From: Pseudosulfitobacter pseudonitzschiae
GTDB lineage: Bacteria > Pseudomonadota > Alphaproteobacteria > Rhodobacterales > Rhodobacteraceae
Direction: 5' to 3'
Assembly (NCBI RefSeq): GCF_900129395.1
Contig: NZ_FQVP01000004.1
Span: 186,001 to 250,000 of the forward strand
Length of the DNA stretch: 64,000 nt
In this document: positions 27,411-36,727 of the stretch, in pieces
Numbering within the stretch: position 1 is the stretch's first letter
Layout: every line of letters starts with the position of its first letter
Translations under genes and position numbers: made by a program
The notes under the pieces: model-generated
Databases searched by the model: none
Seen by the model: only the letters and a program-made list of their open reading frames with translations
What the model was told of the DNA's origin: nothing

Positions 27411-29284
27411 GCGGATTTCTTCTTGTGCTGCCGCAGTTTAGCCAAAAGCAACGCCAAAGCCGCCGGCGTCATTCCTTCAACCCGCGCAGCCTGGGCGAGA
27501 TTGCTCGGCTGGATGCGCTCAAGCTTTGAAGTCAGCTCGTTCGACAGACCACTGATACCCGCGTAAACGAATCCATCCGGAATCACATGCGCTTCGTCCT
27601 TTTGCAGGCGATCGATATCCTTTTGCTGGCGGTCAATGTAGTTTGCATAGAGCGCGTCACGGGCCAGTTGGATCTGAATTGCCGGATTGATGGTTTCCAG
27701 ATCGGGCTGAACCTGAATAACATCGGAAAACTGAACATCCGGAAAGGCGAGAAGCTGATAAGGCGTCCGACGCGTGCCGTCCTCTTTGACCGCAATTCCA
27801 GCGGCGGTGATCTGCTTTGGCGAGTATTTCTCGCGCGTCATCGCCTGATAACCCGCCTCAAGCGCGTCGCGCTTGGCCTCAAACAGACGGCGGCGTTTTT
27901 CCGAAACCACACCCAGTTCAATCGCCTGCGGCGTCAGACGTTGGTCAGCGTTGTCGGCCCGCAGGGACAACCGGAACTCGGCCCGTGATGTGAACATTCG
28001 ATAGGGCTCGGTCACACCGCGCGTTGTCAGGTCGTCAATCATCACGCCAATATAGCTGGTCCCACGCCCAAACTGCACAGGATCGCGCCCCTGCGCCAGA
28101 CATGCGGCATTCAGGCCGGCAACCATTCCTTGGGCCGCGGCCTCTTCATACCCCGTTGTCCCGTTGATCTGCCCCGCCAGGAACAGATGCGACGTTGCAC
28201 GCAGTTGCAACGTGGCGTCCAGCGCGCGCGGATCGACATAGTCGTATTCAATCGCATATCCGGGCTGCAGGATCACCGCTTCTTCCAACCCGACGATGGA
28301 ATGGATGTAGTCTTGCTGCACATCGACAGGCAGAGAGGTTGAAATCCCGTTGGGGTAAACGGTGTTGCCCGTCAGGCTTTCAGGCTCCAGAAACACCTGA
28401 TGCGAGGATTTATCGGCAAAACGCACGACTTTATCCTCGATCGAAGGGCAATAGCGCGGGCCTGTGCCATCAATATGGCCGCCATACATCGCGGATCGCG
28501 AAAGGTTTTTCGAAATAATTTCGTGCGTGCGTTCATTCGTGTGCGTGATACCGCATGATACCTGCTTGGCGGACAATTGCGTTGTTTCAAAGGAGAAAAA
28601 CGCGGGATCATCGTCGCCCTTCTGTTCTTCGAGGATCGACCAGTTGATTGTGCGCGTATCCAAACGCGGCGGTGTGCCTGTCTTGAGCCTCCCCAATGGC
28701 AGACCAAAGCTGTCAATCCGCTCCGCCAGACGAACCGAAGCCTTGTCGCCCATACGCCCGCCCGAGCGCTTTTCTTCGCCAATATGGATAATACCGCGCA
28801 AGAATGTGCCGGTCGTCAGAACGACGGTCGTGCAGTCGATCAATGTGCCATCCGCAAGTTCAACGCCCGTCACCTGCGTACCGGACATTTTCAGGTCAAC
28901 GACTTCGCCCTCGACCACGGTCAGGTTCGGCTGCGCCAAAGTGGCCGCAAGCATCTCCCGTTGGTATATTGCGCGGTCGGCCTGGGCACGTGGGCCTTGG
29001 ACCGCTGGGCCTTTGCGGCGGTTCAGCAGACGGAATTGGATACCGGCCTTGTCCGCGACCTTCCCCATGACACCATCCATGGCGTCAATCTCGCGCACCA
29101 AGTGGCCCTTGCCCAAGCCACCAATCGCCGGATTGCAGGACATGACGCCGATGCCGGCCAACGTCATCGTCACCAGCGCCGTATTCGCCCCCATCCGCGC
29201 AGCCGCGTGGGCGGCCTCTGCTCCTGCATGGCCACCACCGATTACCAGAACGTCAAAATGTTTCACGTGAAACACTCCTGTCAT
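27407..29284 (-). CDS. mnmG: tRNA uridine-5-carboxymethylaminomethyl synthesis enzyme MnmG (GidA)
   Basis: A 625-residue FAD protein that, with MnmE, makes cmnm5U34 in tRNA wobble positions. [16 protein letters not shown] binds FAD, and the family motifs [15 protein letters not shown] and [20 protein letters not shown] are present. The start at 29284 overlaps the mnmE stop as ATGA. Codons 4-9 (VFHVKH) lie on a perfect parS site, a hallmark of this gene in the group. Cysteine in RYCPS and a downstream Cys are the conserved redox residues of the family. Confidence 0.97.
   Translation of the reverse strand: MTGVFHVKHFDVLVIGGGHAGAEAAHAAARMGANTALVTMTLAGIGVMSCNPAIGGLGKGHLVREIDAMDGVMGKVADKAGIQFRLLNRRKGPAVQGPRAQADRAIYQREMLAATLAQPNLTVVEGEVVDLKMSGTQVTGVELADGTLIDCTTVVLTTGTFLRGIIHIGEEKRSGGRMGDKASVRLAERIDSFGLPLGRLKTGTPPRLDTRTINWSILEEQKGDDDPAFFSFETTQLSAKQVSCGITHTNERTHEIISKNLSRSAMYGGHIDGTGPRYCPSIEDKVVRFADKSSHQVFLEPESLTGNTVYPNGISTSLPVDVQQDYIHSIVGLEEAVILQPGYAIEYDYVDPRALDATLQLRATSHLFLAGQINGTTGYEEAAAQGMVAGLNAACLAQGRDPVQFGRGTSYIGVMIDDLTTRGVTEPYRMFTSRAEFRLSLRADNADQRLTPQAIELGVVSEKRRRLFEAKRDALEAGYQAMTREKYSPKQITAAGIAVKEDGTRRTPYQLLAFPDVQFSDVIQVQPDLETINPAIQIQLARDALYANYIDRQQKDIDRLQKDEAHVIPDGFVYAGISGLSNELTSKLERIQPSNLAQAARVEGMTPAALALLLAKLRQHKKKSA
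29259..29274. promoter_or_regulatory. parS site 2 within the start of mnmG
   Basis: A second perfect TGTTTCACGTGAAACA palindrome, 1.9 kb from the first, at codons 4-9 of mnmG. Confidence 0.96.
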
Positions 29285-30561
29285 TTACCCAGGCAGAAGC
29301 TGGAAAAGATTTCATCCAGCAGGTTTTCTACATCGATGCGACCCACAAGGAATTCAAGGCTGCGAATCGCGATCCGCAATTCCTCTGCTGCCAAGTCATA
29401 AACCTCTGGACCCTGTTTGACGAGGTCTTGCGCGGTCTCCAAAGCTGCAACGGCGGATTGCAGCGAGGTCCGGTGACGTGCACGCGAGGTCAGGCCCGCC
29501 TGTGCCACTTTGTCGGCAAAGACAGCTTTCACAGCCTGTACCAGATCCGTCACACCAGCGCCCGTCACACCGGACACCCCTGTCCCGTCGCTCCGCAGGT
29601 CAGCCTTGGGAGCGACGACAATATCTTGTGGCCACGGCGTCAACGGCAGCGCAGATATATCATCTGTCAGAAACACCCGCAGGTCTGCCGTTCGGGCACG
29701 GGCGATGGCGCGTTCGATCCCGATCGCTTCCACATGATCGTCGCTCTCGCGCAAACCGGCGGTGTCCAGGAATGTCACTGGCAAACCATCCAGATCCATG
29801 CGCACTTCGATCACATCGCGGGTGGTGCCCGCGAATTCCGAGGTGATAGCAGCATCACGACCAGCTAACGCATTGAGAAGAGTAGACTTTCCCGCGTTTG
29901 GCAGGCCCACGATAGCCACTTCGAACCCGGAACGCACCCGTTCGGCCACATAGGACCGCGAAACCTCGTCCGACGCTTGCAAAATAACCTCGGCAAGCAG
30001 ATCGACGACCTCTGGCGCCACATCAACCGGCACATCTTCATCGGCGAAATCAATGGTGACCTCCAGCAACGACGCTGCATGGATCAGCCGCGTGCGCCAA
30101 TCCTCGACAACTTTGCTCAGCGCACCCTCGACGGTCTGCATCGCCTGGGCCCGTTGGAATTCCGTTTCGGCGTCGATCAGATCGGCCAGCCCTTCGACCT
30201 GCGCCAGGTCCATCTTGCCGTTTTCCAAGGCGCGGCGGGTGAATTCGCCGGGTTCGGCCAGCCGCAGCCCTTCGATCCCGCCCAGAACGGACAAGACCCG
30301 TTGCAGGATGGCGATGCTGCCGTGCAGATGCAGTTCGATCACGTCTTCACCGGTGAAACTGTGCGGCGCGGCGAATGTCAGGACCAGAGCACGGTCCAAC
30401 AGTTCGTCACCCGCACGCAGGGCGCGGACAGCAAAGCAACCCGCGTCAGGCAGCGCACCGCAAAGCATCTGACCCGCGTGATGCGCCGACGGACCAGACA
30501 CGCGCACAACGGCCACGCCCGCGCGGCCCTGCGCGGTGGCAAGGGCAAAAATCGTATCCAT
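29281..30561 (-). CDS. mnmE: tRNA modification GTPase MnmE
   Basis: A 426-residue protein. The N-terminal tetrahydrofolate-binding domain (1-115) contains DTIFALAT and [16 protein letters not shown]; the inserted GTPase domain has G1 [13 protein letters not shown]2 AGTTRD and G3 DTAGLR; the C-terminal FCLGK carries the catalytic cysteine. The G4 position reads APKADL instead of the usual NKxD, so the guanine-recognising Asn is replaced by Pro. It follows rho by 18 bases and overlaps mnmG by four. A TTGGGGG stretch serves as the likely ribosome site. Confidence 0.95.
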   Translation of the reverse strand: MDTIFALATAQGRAGVAVVRVSGPSAHHAGQMLCGALPDAGCFAVRALRAGDELLDRALVLTFAAPHSFTGEDVIELHLHGSIAILQRVLSVLGGIEGLRLAEPGEFTRRALENGKMDLAQVEGLADLIDAETEFQRAQAMQTVEGALSKVVEDWRTRLIHAASLLEVTIDFADEDVPVDVAPEVVDLLAEVILQASDEVSRSYVAERVRSGFEVAIVGLPNAGKSTLLNALAGRDAAITSEFAGTTRDVIEVRMDLDGLPVTFLDTAGLRESDDHVEAIGIERAIARARTADLRVFLTDDISALPLTPWPQDIVVAPKADLRSDGTGVSGVTGAGVTDLVQAVKAVFADKVAQAGLTSRARHRTSLQSAVAALETAQDLVKQGPEVYDLAAEELRIAIRSLEFLVGRIDVENLLDEIFSSFCLGK

Positions 30562-30579
30562 CGGTCACGCCCCCAAGGG

Positions 30580-31878
30580 TCAGGTGTTCATGGAATCGAA
30601 GAAATCCGAATTCGTCTTGGTCTGCTTCAACTTGGAAATCAGGAACTCGATGGCATCGGTGGTGCCCATCGGGTTCAGGATGCGACGCAGGACAAAGGTC
30701 TTGGCCAGATCGTTCTTGTCGACCAGCAGCTCCTCTTTCCGTGTGCCGGATTTCAGGATGTCGATGGCCGGGAACACGCGTTTGTCCGCGATCTTGCGAT
30801 CCAGAACGATTTCCGAGTTACCGGTGCCTTTGAATTCTTCAAAGATCACCTCGTCCATCCGGCTGCCGGTGTCGATCAGCGCGGTTGCGATGATGGTCAG
30901 GCTTCCGCCCTCTTCGATGTTCCGCGCCGCACCAAAGAAACGTTTGGGGCGTTGCAGGGCGTTGGCGTCCACACCACCTGTCAGAACCTTGCCCGACGAC
31001 GGCACAACGGTGTTGAACGCGCGGCCAAGGCGGGTGATCGAATCCAGCAGGATCACAACATCGCGCTTGTGTTCGACCAACCGCTTGGCCTTTTCGATGA
31101 CCATTTCCGACACGGCGACGTGGCGCGTTGCCGGCTCGTCAAAGGTCGAGCTGATAACCTCGCCCTTGACCGACCGCTGCATGTCGGTGACCTCTTCGGG
31201 CCGCTCGTCGATCAGCAGGACGATCAGATAGCATTCGGGATGGTTGCGTTCGATGCTGTTGGCGATGTTTTGCAGCAGAACGGTTTTACCGGTACGCGGC
31301 GGGGCCACGATCAGCGACCGCTGGCCTTTGCCGATGGGCGACACCAGGTCGATGATCCGCGCCGACCGGTCCTTGGTCGCGGGCTCGTCGGTTTCCATAG
31401 TCAGACGCTCGTCGGGATACAGCGGCGTAAGGTTGTCAAAGGCGATCTTGTGACGCGCCTTTTCGGGGTCTTCGAAGTTGATGTTCGCCACATCTGTCAG
31501 CGCGAAATAGCGTTCGTCATTGTCAGGCGCGCGAATGCCGCCGTCGATGGTGTCACCGGTGCGCAGCGAATATTTGCGGATCATCTCGGGCGACACATAG
31601 ATGTCGTCGGGGCCGGACAGATAGTTCGCCTCGGGCGAGCGCAGGAAACCGAAACCGTCTTGCAGCACTTCCAGCACGCCGTCGCCGGAGACCTCCCAGC
31701 CTTCGTCCGCGCGTTCGCGCAGGATCTGGAACATCATCTCGCCCTTGCGCATGGTCGAGGCGTTCTCGATCTCAAGCTCTTCGGCCATCGCCAGAAGATC
31801 TTTGGGGCTGTTGGCCTTAAGCTCGGCCAGAGTCAGGCATTCAACTGTTTCAGGTGCGTCGATGGTTTCATCTGTCAT
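30580..31878 (-). CDS. rho: Transcription termination factor Rho
   Basis: A 432-residue hexameric RNA-DNA helicase. The N-terminal helix bundle and cold-shock RNA-binding domain (about 1-130, [20 protein letters not shown]) are followed by the ATPase core with Walker [12 protein letters not shown] and [15 protein letters not shown]. It is full-length for the shorter alphaproteobacterial form. The 119-bp gap to hemJ upstream would hold its promoter and leader; it contains a small CCCCGAACGGGG hairpin (31942-31953) and a TTGATCAA palindrome. In many bacteria rho autoregulates through its leader, but nothing here proves that. Confidence 0.97.
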   Translation of the reverse strand: MTDETIDAPETVECLTLAELKANSPKDLLAMAEELEIENASTMRKGEMMFQILRERADEGWEVSGDGVLEVLQDGFGFLRSPEANYLSGPDDIYVSPEMIRKYSLRTGDTIDGGIRAPDNDERYFALTDVANINFEDPEKARHKIAFDNLTPLYPDERLTMETDEPATKDRSARIIDLVSPIGKGQRSLIVAPPRTGKTVLLQNIANSIERNHPECYLIVLLIDERPEEVTDMQRSVKGEVISSTFDEPATRHVAVSEMVIEKAKRLVEHKRDVVILLDSITRLGRAFNTVVPSSGKVLTGGVDANALQRPKRFFGAARNIEEGGSLTIIATALIDTGSRMDEVIFEEFKGTGNSEIVLDRKIADKRVFPAIDILKSGTRKEELLVDKNDLAKTFVLRRILNPMGTTDAIEFLISKLKQTKTNSDFFDSMNT

Positions 31879-31997
31879 GCAAACACGTAGCAGCCGGCGC
31901 GAACCTGGCTGTCCTTGATCAAATATATCGCTAGATGCGGTCCCCGAACGGGGTGCTTAAGCCCAGATAGGCAATAGCACCGTCAGAGTCAAATAAT

Positions 31998-32447
31998 TCA
32001 GAACTTCACCACCACGGACAGCACGATCACGACCATCAACAGCGTCGGCAGTTCGTTCATCATCCTGTAGGTGCGGCCGGTTTTCAGCCCCTCGCCCGCG
32101 ACAAAGTTCTTGCGTTGGCGTGCCAGCCACATGTGAAACCCTGTCATTGCCAGAACCGACAATCCCTTGGTCCACGGCCAGATCATATCCCAGCCGACAA
32201 TCCCCGGTGTCATCACCAGCAGCAGCCCAAAGAGCCAGGTCGCGATCATCGCTGGGTTCATGATCACCCGCAGCAGCTTTTCTTCCATGACGAGGAACAG
32301 GTCATGGCTGGGCCCGCTCAGCCCTGCGGTTTCAACGTGATGGATGAACAGGCGCGGCAGATAGAACAGCCCCGCCATCCACGCGATCACCGACATGATG
32401 TGCAACGCTTTGATGTAGGGATACCAGTTGCTCAGAATATCGGACAT
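31998..32447 (-). CDS. hemJ: HemJ-type protoporphyrinogen IX oxidase
   Basis: A 149-residue membrane protein with four predicted helices (UPF0093/HemJ family). The YIKALHIMSVIAWMAGLFYL and LPRLFIHH segments contain the conserved histidines that bind haem b in HemJ. It oxidises protoporphyrinogen IX to protoporphyrin IX in haem and bacteriochlorophyll synthesis. ATG 32447 has AGGAGG upstream. It transcribes away from the origin-like gap towards rho. Confidence 0.92.
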   Translation of the reverse strand: MSDILSNWYPYIKALHIMSVIAWMAGLFYLPRLFIHHVETAGLSGPSHDLFLVMEEKLLRVIMNPAMIATWLFGLLLVMTPGIVGWDMIWPWTKGLSVLAMTGFHMWLARQRKNFVAGEGLKTGRTYRMMNELPTLLMVVIVLSVVVKF

Positions 32448-32529
32448 GGGGCCTCCTGCGATCGGCTCCTTACTAATAATATATATAAGATAAAAGAAAG
32501 GATGATGATGACGTAGTGACGTCAAAATC

Positions 32530-32538
32530 TGTGGATTA
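32530..32538 (-). promoter_or_regulatory. DnaA-box-like 9-mer (one mismatch)
   Basis: TGTGGATTA on the plus strand reads TAATCCACA on the minus strand, one base from the TTATCCACA consensus. Confidence 0.55.
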
Positions 32539-32555
32539 TCTGTTTGTACACCTGG

Positions 32556-32564
32556 TTATGAACA
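32556..32564 (+). promoter_or_regulatory. DnaA-box-like 9-mer (one mismatch)
   Basis: TTATGAACA differs from TTATNCACA at one position. Confidence 0.45.
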
Positions 32565-32659
32565 GTGGGACAATATTTCTCCCGGAATGGCAGATTTGGG
32601 AGTAACCGAATTTTACGTTTTATTTTCAAATGTTTGCAGATTCACCATCCGTAAACCGT

Positions 32660-32668
32660 CGTGGATAA
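32660..32668 (-). promoter_or_regulatory. DnaA-box-like 9-mer (one mismatch)
   Basis: CGTGGATAA reads TTATCCACG on the minus strand, with only the last base off consensus. A weaker two-mismatch copy follows at 32672-32680. Confidence 0.6.
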
Positions 32669-32842
32669 CTTTGTGGACAGTGTCACAACAAATGTTTCAT
32701 CAACAGGCGCTGTCTTATCCTTGTGCATGGGGGTACAAACGCCCTGAAGTTCGCCAAGAAGCCGGCGAAATTCGGGATTGAACCCGCAGCGTAGAATTCC
32801 CACAAAAGGACCAACGCAGCTGCACATGGTTTTCACACAAGG

Positions 32843-32851
32843 TTATCCACA
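32843..32851 (+). promoter_or_regulatory. Perfect DnaA box overlapping the maf start codon
   Basis: TTATCCACA is an exact consensus box; its last A is the first base of the maf ATG. A two-mismatch copy (TTTCACACA) lies just before it at 32831-32839. Confidence 0.75.
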
Positions 32852-33450
32852 TGCCACAGTCCATCATCCTCGCCTCGGGGTCGTCCATACGGGCGGATAT
32901 GCTGACACAGGCCGGTGTCGCTTTTGAGGTGATGAAACCACGCGTTGATGAAGAAAGTGTAAAGGCGGGGATGCTGGCCGAGCAGGCCAAACCGCGCGAC
33001 ATTGCCGACACGCTGGCCGAGATCAAGGCGCGCAAGATCAGCGACAAGATGCCCGGCGTCTTTGTCCTGGGCTGTGATCAGGTGCTGGATCATCGGGGTA
33101 CGTTGCTGTCGAAACCTGAAACGCCCCAGGAGGTTGTCAGCCAGCTGACCGCCCTGCGCGGCGACACGCACAGTCTGTTGTCGGCAGCAGTCATCTGCGA
33201 AAACGGCGAACCGATCTGGCGGCACATCGGGCAGGTCCGCGTGCGGATGCGGGATGCATCCGACGCCTATATTCAGGACTATGTCGACCGCAATTGGGAC
33301 AGCATCCGTCACAGCGTTGGCGGTTACAAGATAGAAGAGGAAGGCGTGCGGCTGATGGCCAGCATTGAAGGGGATTACTTTAGCGTGCTGGGTATGCCAC
33401 TTTTGCAGCTTCTGGCCTTTCTGACCGTCCGAGGAGTTGTGCAGGCGTGA
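32851..33450 (+). CDS. maf: Maf-family nucleoside triphosphate pyrophosphatase
   Basis: A 199-residue Maf protein. The N-terminal LASGSSIRADML is the family's substrate loop, VLGCDQVLDHRG holds the conserved Asp and LLSKPETPQE follows. Maf proteins hydrolyse non-canonical or modified NTPs to monophosphates. It begins the maf-aroE-coaE-dnaQ run and its start touches a perfect DnaA box, so transcription initiation must come from inside the origin candidate. Confidence 0.92.
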   Translation: MPQSIILASGSSIRADMLTQAGVAFEVMKPRVDEESVKAGMLAEQAKPRDIADTLAEIKARKISDKMPGVFVLGCDQVLDHRGTLLSKPETPQEVVSQLTALRGDTHSLLSAAVICENGEPIWRHIGQVRVRMRDASDAYIQDYVDRNWDSIRHSVGGYKIEEEGVRLMASIEGDYFSVLGMPLLQLLAFLTVRGVVQA

Positions 33451-34280
33451 CCCAGACAAAGATACCCTTGGCGGGCGTGATCGGCGCCCCCATTGCCCAT
33501 TCGAAATCACCACAGCTTCAGCATCATTGGCTGAGAGCATTGGGGCTGAAGGGGCACTATATCCCGATGCATGTAGAACCCGAAGATCTGGAAACGGTGC
33601 TGCGCACGCTGCCGCAGATGGGGTTCGTGGGCGTGAACGTCACCATCCCCCACAAAGAGGCCGTGTTGCAGATCGCCGACATAATCACCGATCGCGCCAC
33701 GCTGATCGGGGCCGCGAACACGATCATCTTTCGCAAGGACGGCAAGATTCAGGCCGACAATACGGACGGTTACGGTTTCATCGAAAACCTGAAAACCGGT
33801 GCGCCGGACTGGGTGCCGCAATCCGGTCCCGCCGCCATCATCGGCGCGGGCGGTGCATCGCGCGCAGTGGTGGCCTCGTTGCTGGATGCAGGCGTTCCGG
33901 AAATCCTGCTGACCAACCGCACCCGCGTGCGGGCCGACCGTGTGGCGTCCGACTTTGGCAACCGCGTGCAGGTTTATGACTGGGTTCAGGCCGGCAACAT
34001 GCTGGACGATGCCGTGCTGACCGTGAACACCTCGTCGCTGGGGATGATCGGCAAGCCCGAGATGCGCATTCCACTGGACGGGCTGCGGCGCGGGACCGTG
34101 GTGACGGATCTGGTTTATACGCCGCTGAAAACCAAGTTCCTGGCAACCGCCGAAGAGCAAGGCTGTGTGGTGGTCGATGGTCTGGGGATGCTGCTGCATC
34201 AGGCGGTGCCGGGGTTCGAGCGTTGGTTCGGTCAGCGTCCCGTTGTGGACAGTGCAGCGCGTGCGGCGGCCCTGAGATGA
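33447..34280 (+). CDS. aroE: Shikimate dehydrogenase
   Basis: A 277-residue NADPH-dependent enzyme converting 3-dehydroshikimate to shikimate. APIAHSKSPQLQ binds shikimate, VNVTIPHKEAV has the catalytic Lys, NTDGYGF follows, and IIGAGGASRAVV is the nucleotide-binding loop. The start is a GTG that overlaps the maf stop (GTGA), with GAGGAG upstream. It overlaps coaE by four bases. Confidence 0.95.
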   Translation: MTQTKIPLAGVIGAPIAHSKSPQLQHHWLRALGLKGHYIPMHVEPEDLETVLRTLPQMGFVGVNVTIPHKEAVLQIADIITDRATLIGAANTIIFRKDGKIQADNTDGYGFIENLKTGAPDWVPQSGPAAIIGAGGASRAVVASLLDAGVPEILLTNRTRVRADRVASDFGNRVQVYDWVQAGNMLDDAVLTVNTSSLGMIGKPEMRIPLDGLRRGTVVTDLVYTPLKTKFLATAEEQGCVVVDGLGMLLHQAVPGFERWFGQRPVVDSAARAAALR

Positions 34281-34870
34281 GCTTTCGTCTGGGACTGACA
34301 GGGTCGATTGGCATGGGCAAATCGACCACGGCGCAATTGTTCGCTGAAGCGGGCTGTGCCGTGTGGGATGCCGATGCCGCCGTGCACCGGATTTACGGCA
34401 AGGGCGGCATCGGGGTGGAACCGATGCGCGCGCTGGAGCCGCGTGCAGTGATCGACGATACGGTATCGCGCCCGTCCCTGCGTGCGCTGATCGCCGAGGA
34501 CCCGACGTTGCTGGAGCGGATCGAGAAAATCGTGCATCCGCTTGTGGGTCAGGACCGGCAGGCATTCATCGACACGGCGCAGGCCGACATCTTGGTATTC
34601 GATATTCCGCTGTTGTTCGAAACCGGCGGCAACGCGCGGATGGACGCGGTTGTATGTGTCTCTATTCCGGCGGAATTGCAACAAAAGCGGGTGATGGAAC
34701 GCGGGACCATGACGCTGGAGCAGTTCGAGCAGATCAAGGCAAAGCAAATGCCCAACGATGACAAGGTCGCACGATCCGACTATGTTGTGATCACCGATAC
34801 GATGGACCACGCCCGCGCACAGGTTCAGGCCATCGTAAACACCATCAAGGCAGGCTTATCCAATGCGTGA
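34277..34870 (+). CDS. coaE: Dephospho-CoA kinase
   Basis: A 197-residue P-loop kinase for the last step of CoA synthesis. LTGSIGMGKSTTAQLF is Walker A, VWDADAAVHRIY and LVFDIPLLFET are family motifs. ATG 34277 overlaps the aroE stop (ATGA), supporting this start over the longer frame. It overlaps dnaQ by eight bases. Confidence 0.95.
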   Translation: MSFRLGLTGSIGMGKSTTAQLFAEAGCAVWDADAAVHRIYGKGGIGVEPMRALEPRAVIDDTVSRPSLRALIAEDPTLLERIEKIVHPLVGQDRQAFIDTAQADILVFDIPLLFETGGNARMDAVVCVSIPAELQQKRVMERGTMTLEQFEQIKAKQMPNDDKVARSDYVVITDTMDHARAQVQAIVNTIKAGLSNA

Positions 34871-35549
34871 GATCGTTCTGGACACCGAAACCACGGGCTT
34901 TGATCCCTTCAGCGGCGACCGCATCGTCGAGATCGGCGCGGTCGAGCTGATGGGGCATATGGCGACAGGCAAGACCTATCACCAATACATCAACCCCGAA
35001 CGCTCCATGCCAGACGAGGCGTTTCAGGTGCACGGGCTGGGCGACGATTTCCTGCGGGACAAACCCAAGTTCGCGGCTGTCGGTCAGGCGTTCCTGGACT
35101 TTATCGGCGACGCCAAGCTGGTGATCCACAACGCCGCCTTCGACATGAAGTTTCTGAATGCCGAACTGAAATGGATGAACCTGCCCGAGATCCCCTATGA
35201 CCGGGCCATCGACACGCTGGAAATCGCGCGCAAACGCTTTCCCGGCTCGCCCGCATCGCTGGATGCGCTGTGTCGCCGGTTTGGCATCAACAATGACGCG
35301 CGGACCCTGCACGGCGCTTTGCTGGACAGTGAAATTCTGGCCGAGGTCTATCTTGAACTGATCGGTGGCCGCCAACCCGATTTCGGACTGTCCACGGCAG
35401 GGTCGCAAAAGTCGGATACCGACCTGCCCGACTGGACACCCAGACCACGGCCAACGCCGCTTGCGTCACGTATTACAGAAGAAGAAGCACAGGCCCATGC
35501 CGCATTCGTCGAGAAAATGGGCAATGCGGCCCTGTGGGCGAAAGGCTGA
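34863..35549 (+). CDS. dnaQ: DNA polymerase III epsilon subunit (proofreading exonuclease)
   Basis: A 228-residue DEDDh exonuclease. VLDTETTGFDP is Exo I, VIHNAAFDMKFL is Exo II and TLHGALLDSEILAEVY is Exo III with the His of the DEDDh class. A C-terminal tail (about 180-228) is the likely binding site for the alpha subunit. It ends the origin-proximal operon with maf, aroE and coaE; a hairpin follows. Confidence 0.95.
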   Translation: MREIVLDTETTGFDPFSGDRIVEIGAVELMGHMATGKTYHQYINPERSMPDEAFQVHGLGDDFLRDKPKFAAVGQAFLDFIGDAKLVIHNAAFDMKFLNAELKWMNLPEIPYDRAIDTLEIARKRFPGSPASLDALCRRFGINNDARTLHGALLDSEILAEVYLELIGGRQPDFGLSTAGSQKSDTDLPDWTPRPRPTPLASRITEEEAQAHAAFVEKMGNAALWAKG

Positions 35550-35570
35550 AGGCCGCCTGACGGCCCTCAG
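35546..35570. terminator. Hairpin between convergent dnaQ and secB
   Basis: A 10-base inverted repeat with one mismatch (ctgaaggccg / cggccctcag) and a 5-base loop overlaps the dnaQ stop. No T-run follows on either strand, so it may slow rather than fully stop transcription. Confidence 0.5.
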
Positions 35571-35581
35571 CATCCGTTTAC

Positions 35582-36073
35582 TTACGCGTCGGCCTTGGGC
35601 GGGTTTTCCGCTTGGCGACGTGCGATTTCGTTGCGGTACATGGCAATGAAATCAATATTTTCCAGGTTCAGCGGCGGGAAACCACCGTCACGGGTGAGGT
35701 CGCTGACAACGCGGCGCAGGAACGGGAAGATCATGCGCGGGCATTCGATCAGCAGAAACGGGTGCATCTGGTCTTCGGGTACGTTTTCGATGTGGAAAAT
35801 ACCGACATAGTCGATTTCCAGCACGAACAGCGTGCTGTCGCCGCCCTTGGCCTTGGATGTCACGTTCAGCTTGATCGCCGATTCATATTGGTTGTCGGCG
35901 GTGCGCTTCTTGGCGTCAAGGTTGACCTGAACCTGCACATCGGGCTGCACATCCTGCGGTGCGCCTTTCTGTGCCATGATGTTTTCGAACGAAACGTCGC
36001 GAATGAACTGGCCCAGAATGCGCATCTGCGGTTGCGCCTGTTGCTGCGGTGCCTGACCGTCGGTTTCAGCCAT
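35582..36073 (-). CDS. secB: Protein-export chaperone SecB
   Basis: A 163-residue tetrameric chaperone that holds precursors unfolded for SecA. GQFIRDVSFEN, FVLEIDYVGIFHIENV, the LLIECPRMIFPFLRRVVSD core and GFPPLNLENIDF match the family. The Gln-rich N-terminus is typical. AGGAGA precedes the start by five bases. It is transcribed towards dnaQ; fxsA lies upstream on the same strand 68 bases away. Confidence 0.96.
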   Translation of the reverse strand: MAETDGQAPQQQAQPQMRILGQFIRDVSFENIMAQKGAPQDVQPDVQVQVNLDAKKRTADNQYESAIKLNVTSKAKGGDSTLFVLEIDYVGIFHIENVPEDQMHPFLLIECPRMIFPFLRRVVSDLTRDGGFPPLNLENIDFIAMYRNEIARRQAENPPKADA

Positions 36074-36141
36074 TGAAGTCTCCTGTTGAAATGCGTTTTT
36101 TCCGCTTTAACAGGTTGGGGTCACCTGCTCAATGCCATGCC

Positions 36142-36621
36142 TTACGGCTTGGTCCAGCCCGAGGGACCCTGATGTTCGTCCGCCTGTGGCGTCACGTCCT
36201 GATAGTCGGCGTCGATGACATCGGGGCGGTGCGGGTGGCGTTGTGGTCCCTGCCCGCCCGCGGCGAAACCGGTCACGTTGATCCGGCTGCGCACGGTCTG
36301 GAACATCCACGACCGCACCTGCGGGATCATCAGGGCCAGCCCGATCGTGTCGGTGAAGAATCCCGGCGTCAGCAACAAAGCGCCTGCAAACAGGATCATC
36401 GCCCCGTGCACCAGCGGTTCGGTCGGATCGGTCAGCTCGTTCATCGAAGACCGCAGCTTTTCAATGGTCCGCAAGCCCTGCTGACGCATCAGGTAAGTGC
36501 CCAATATCGCAGTGGTGATGACGATGAACAGGGTCCATCCCAGACCGATGGCACCGCCAATCTGGATAAAAAGCGTAATCTCGATCAATGGCACAGCGAG
36601 AAATGCCAAAAACAACCACAT
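36142..36621 (-). CDS. fxsA: FxsA-family inner membrane protein
   Basis: A 159-residue membrane protein with hydrophobic helices near 2-22, 27-45 and 72-92, matching FxsA (LIEITLFIQIGGAIG, HGAMILFAGALLLTPGFFTD). A hydrophilic C-terminal tail follows. In E. coli FxsA affects exclusion of phage T7 by F; its general role is unknown. AAAGGA precedes ATG 36621. It is divergent from the Tim44-like gene, with 106 bases between starts. Confidence 0.85.
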   Translation of the reverse strand: MWLFLAFLAVPLIEITLFIQIGGAIGLGWTLFIVITTAILGTYLMRQQGLRTIEKLRSSMNELTDPTEPLVHGAMILFAGALLLTPGFFTDTIGLALMIPQVRSWMFQTVRSRINVTGFAAGGQGPQRHPHRPDVIDADYQDVTPQADEHQGPSGWTKP

Positions 36622-36727
36622 ACAAACGATCCTTTCCTGTGGGCGCGGTGGACTTGGTGCGCCCCAGCCCCTACATAATAACCAACACTGCGGGTTACCA
36701 CTTTTCCGCCTGAAAGAGGTTTTTTCA

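Larger units (their letters stand above)
32448..32851. other. oriC: Candidate chromosomal replication origin (oriC)
   Basis: This 403-bp stretch has no credible gene and is markedly more AT-rich than its surroundings. It holds an AT tract (32471-32499) suitable for unwinding, an inverted repeat GACGT-N4-ACGTC (32510-32523), a GATTC (GANTC, CcrM-type) site at 32639, one perfect DnaA box and three one-mismatch boxes. Genes on both sides diverge from it (hemJ-rho left, maf-dnaQ right), and parABS is close by. The inference is strong by context, but activity is not shown by the sequence alone. Confidence 0.82.

Noticed and set aside
31914-31925. FNR-like palindrome in the rho leader
   Set aside because: TTGATCAA lacks the four-base spacer of an FNR box.
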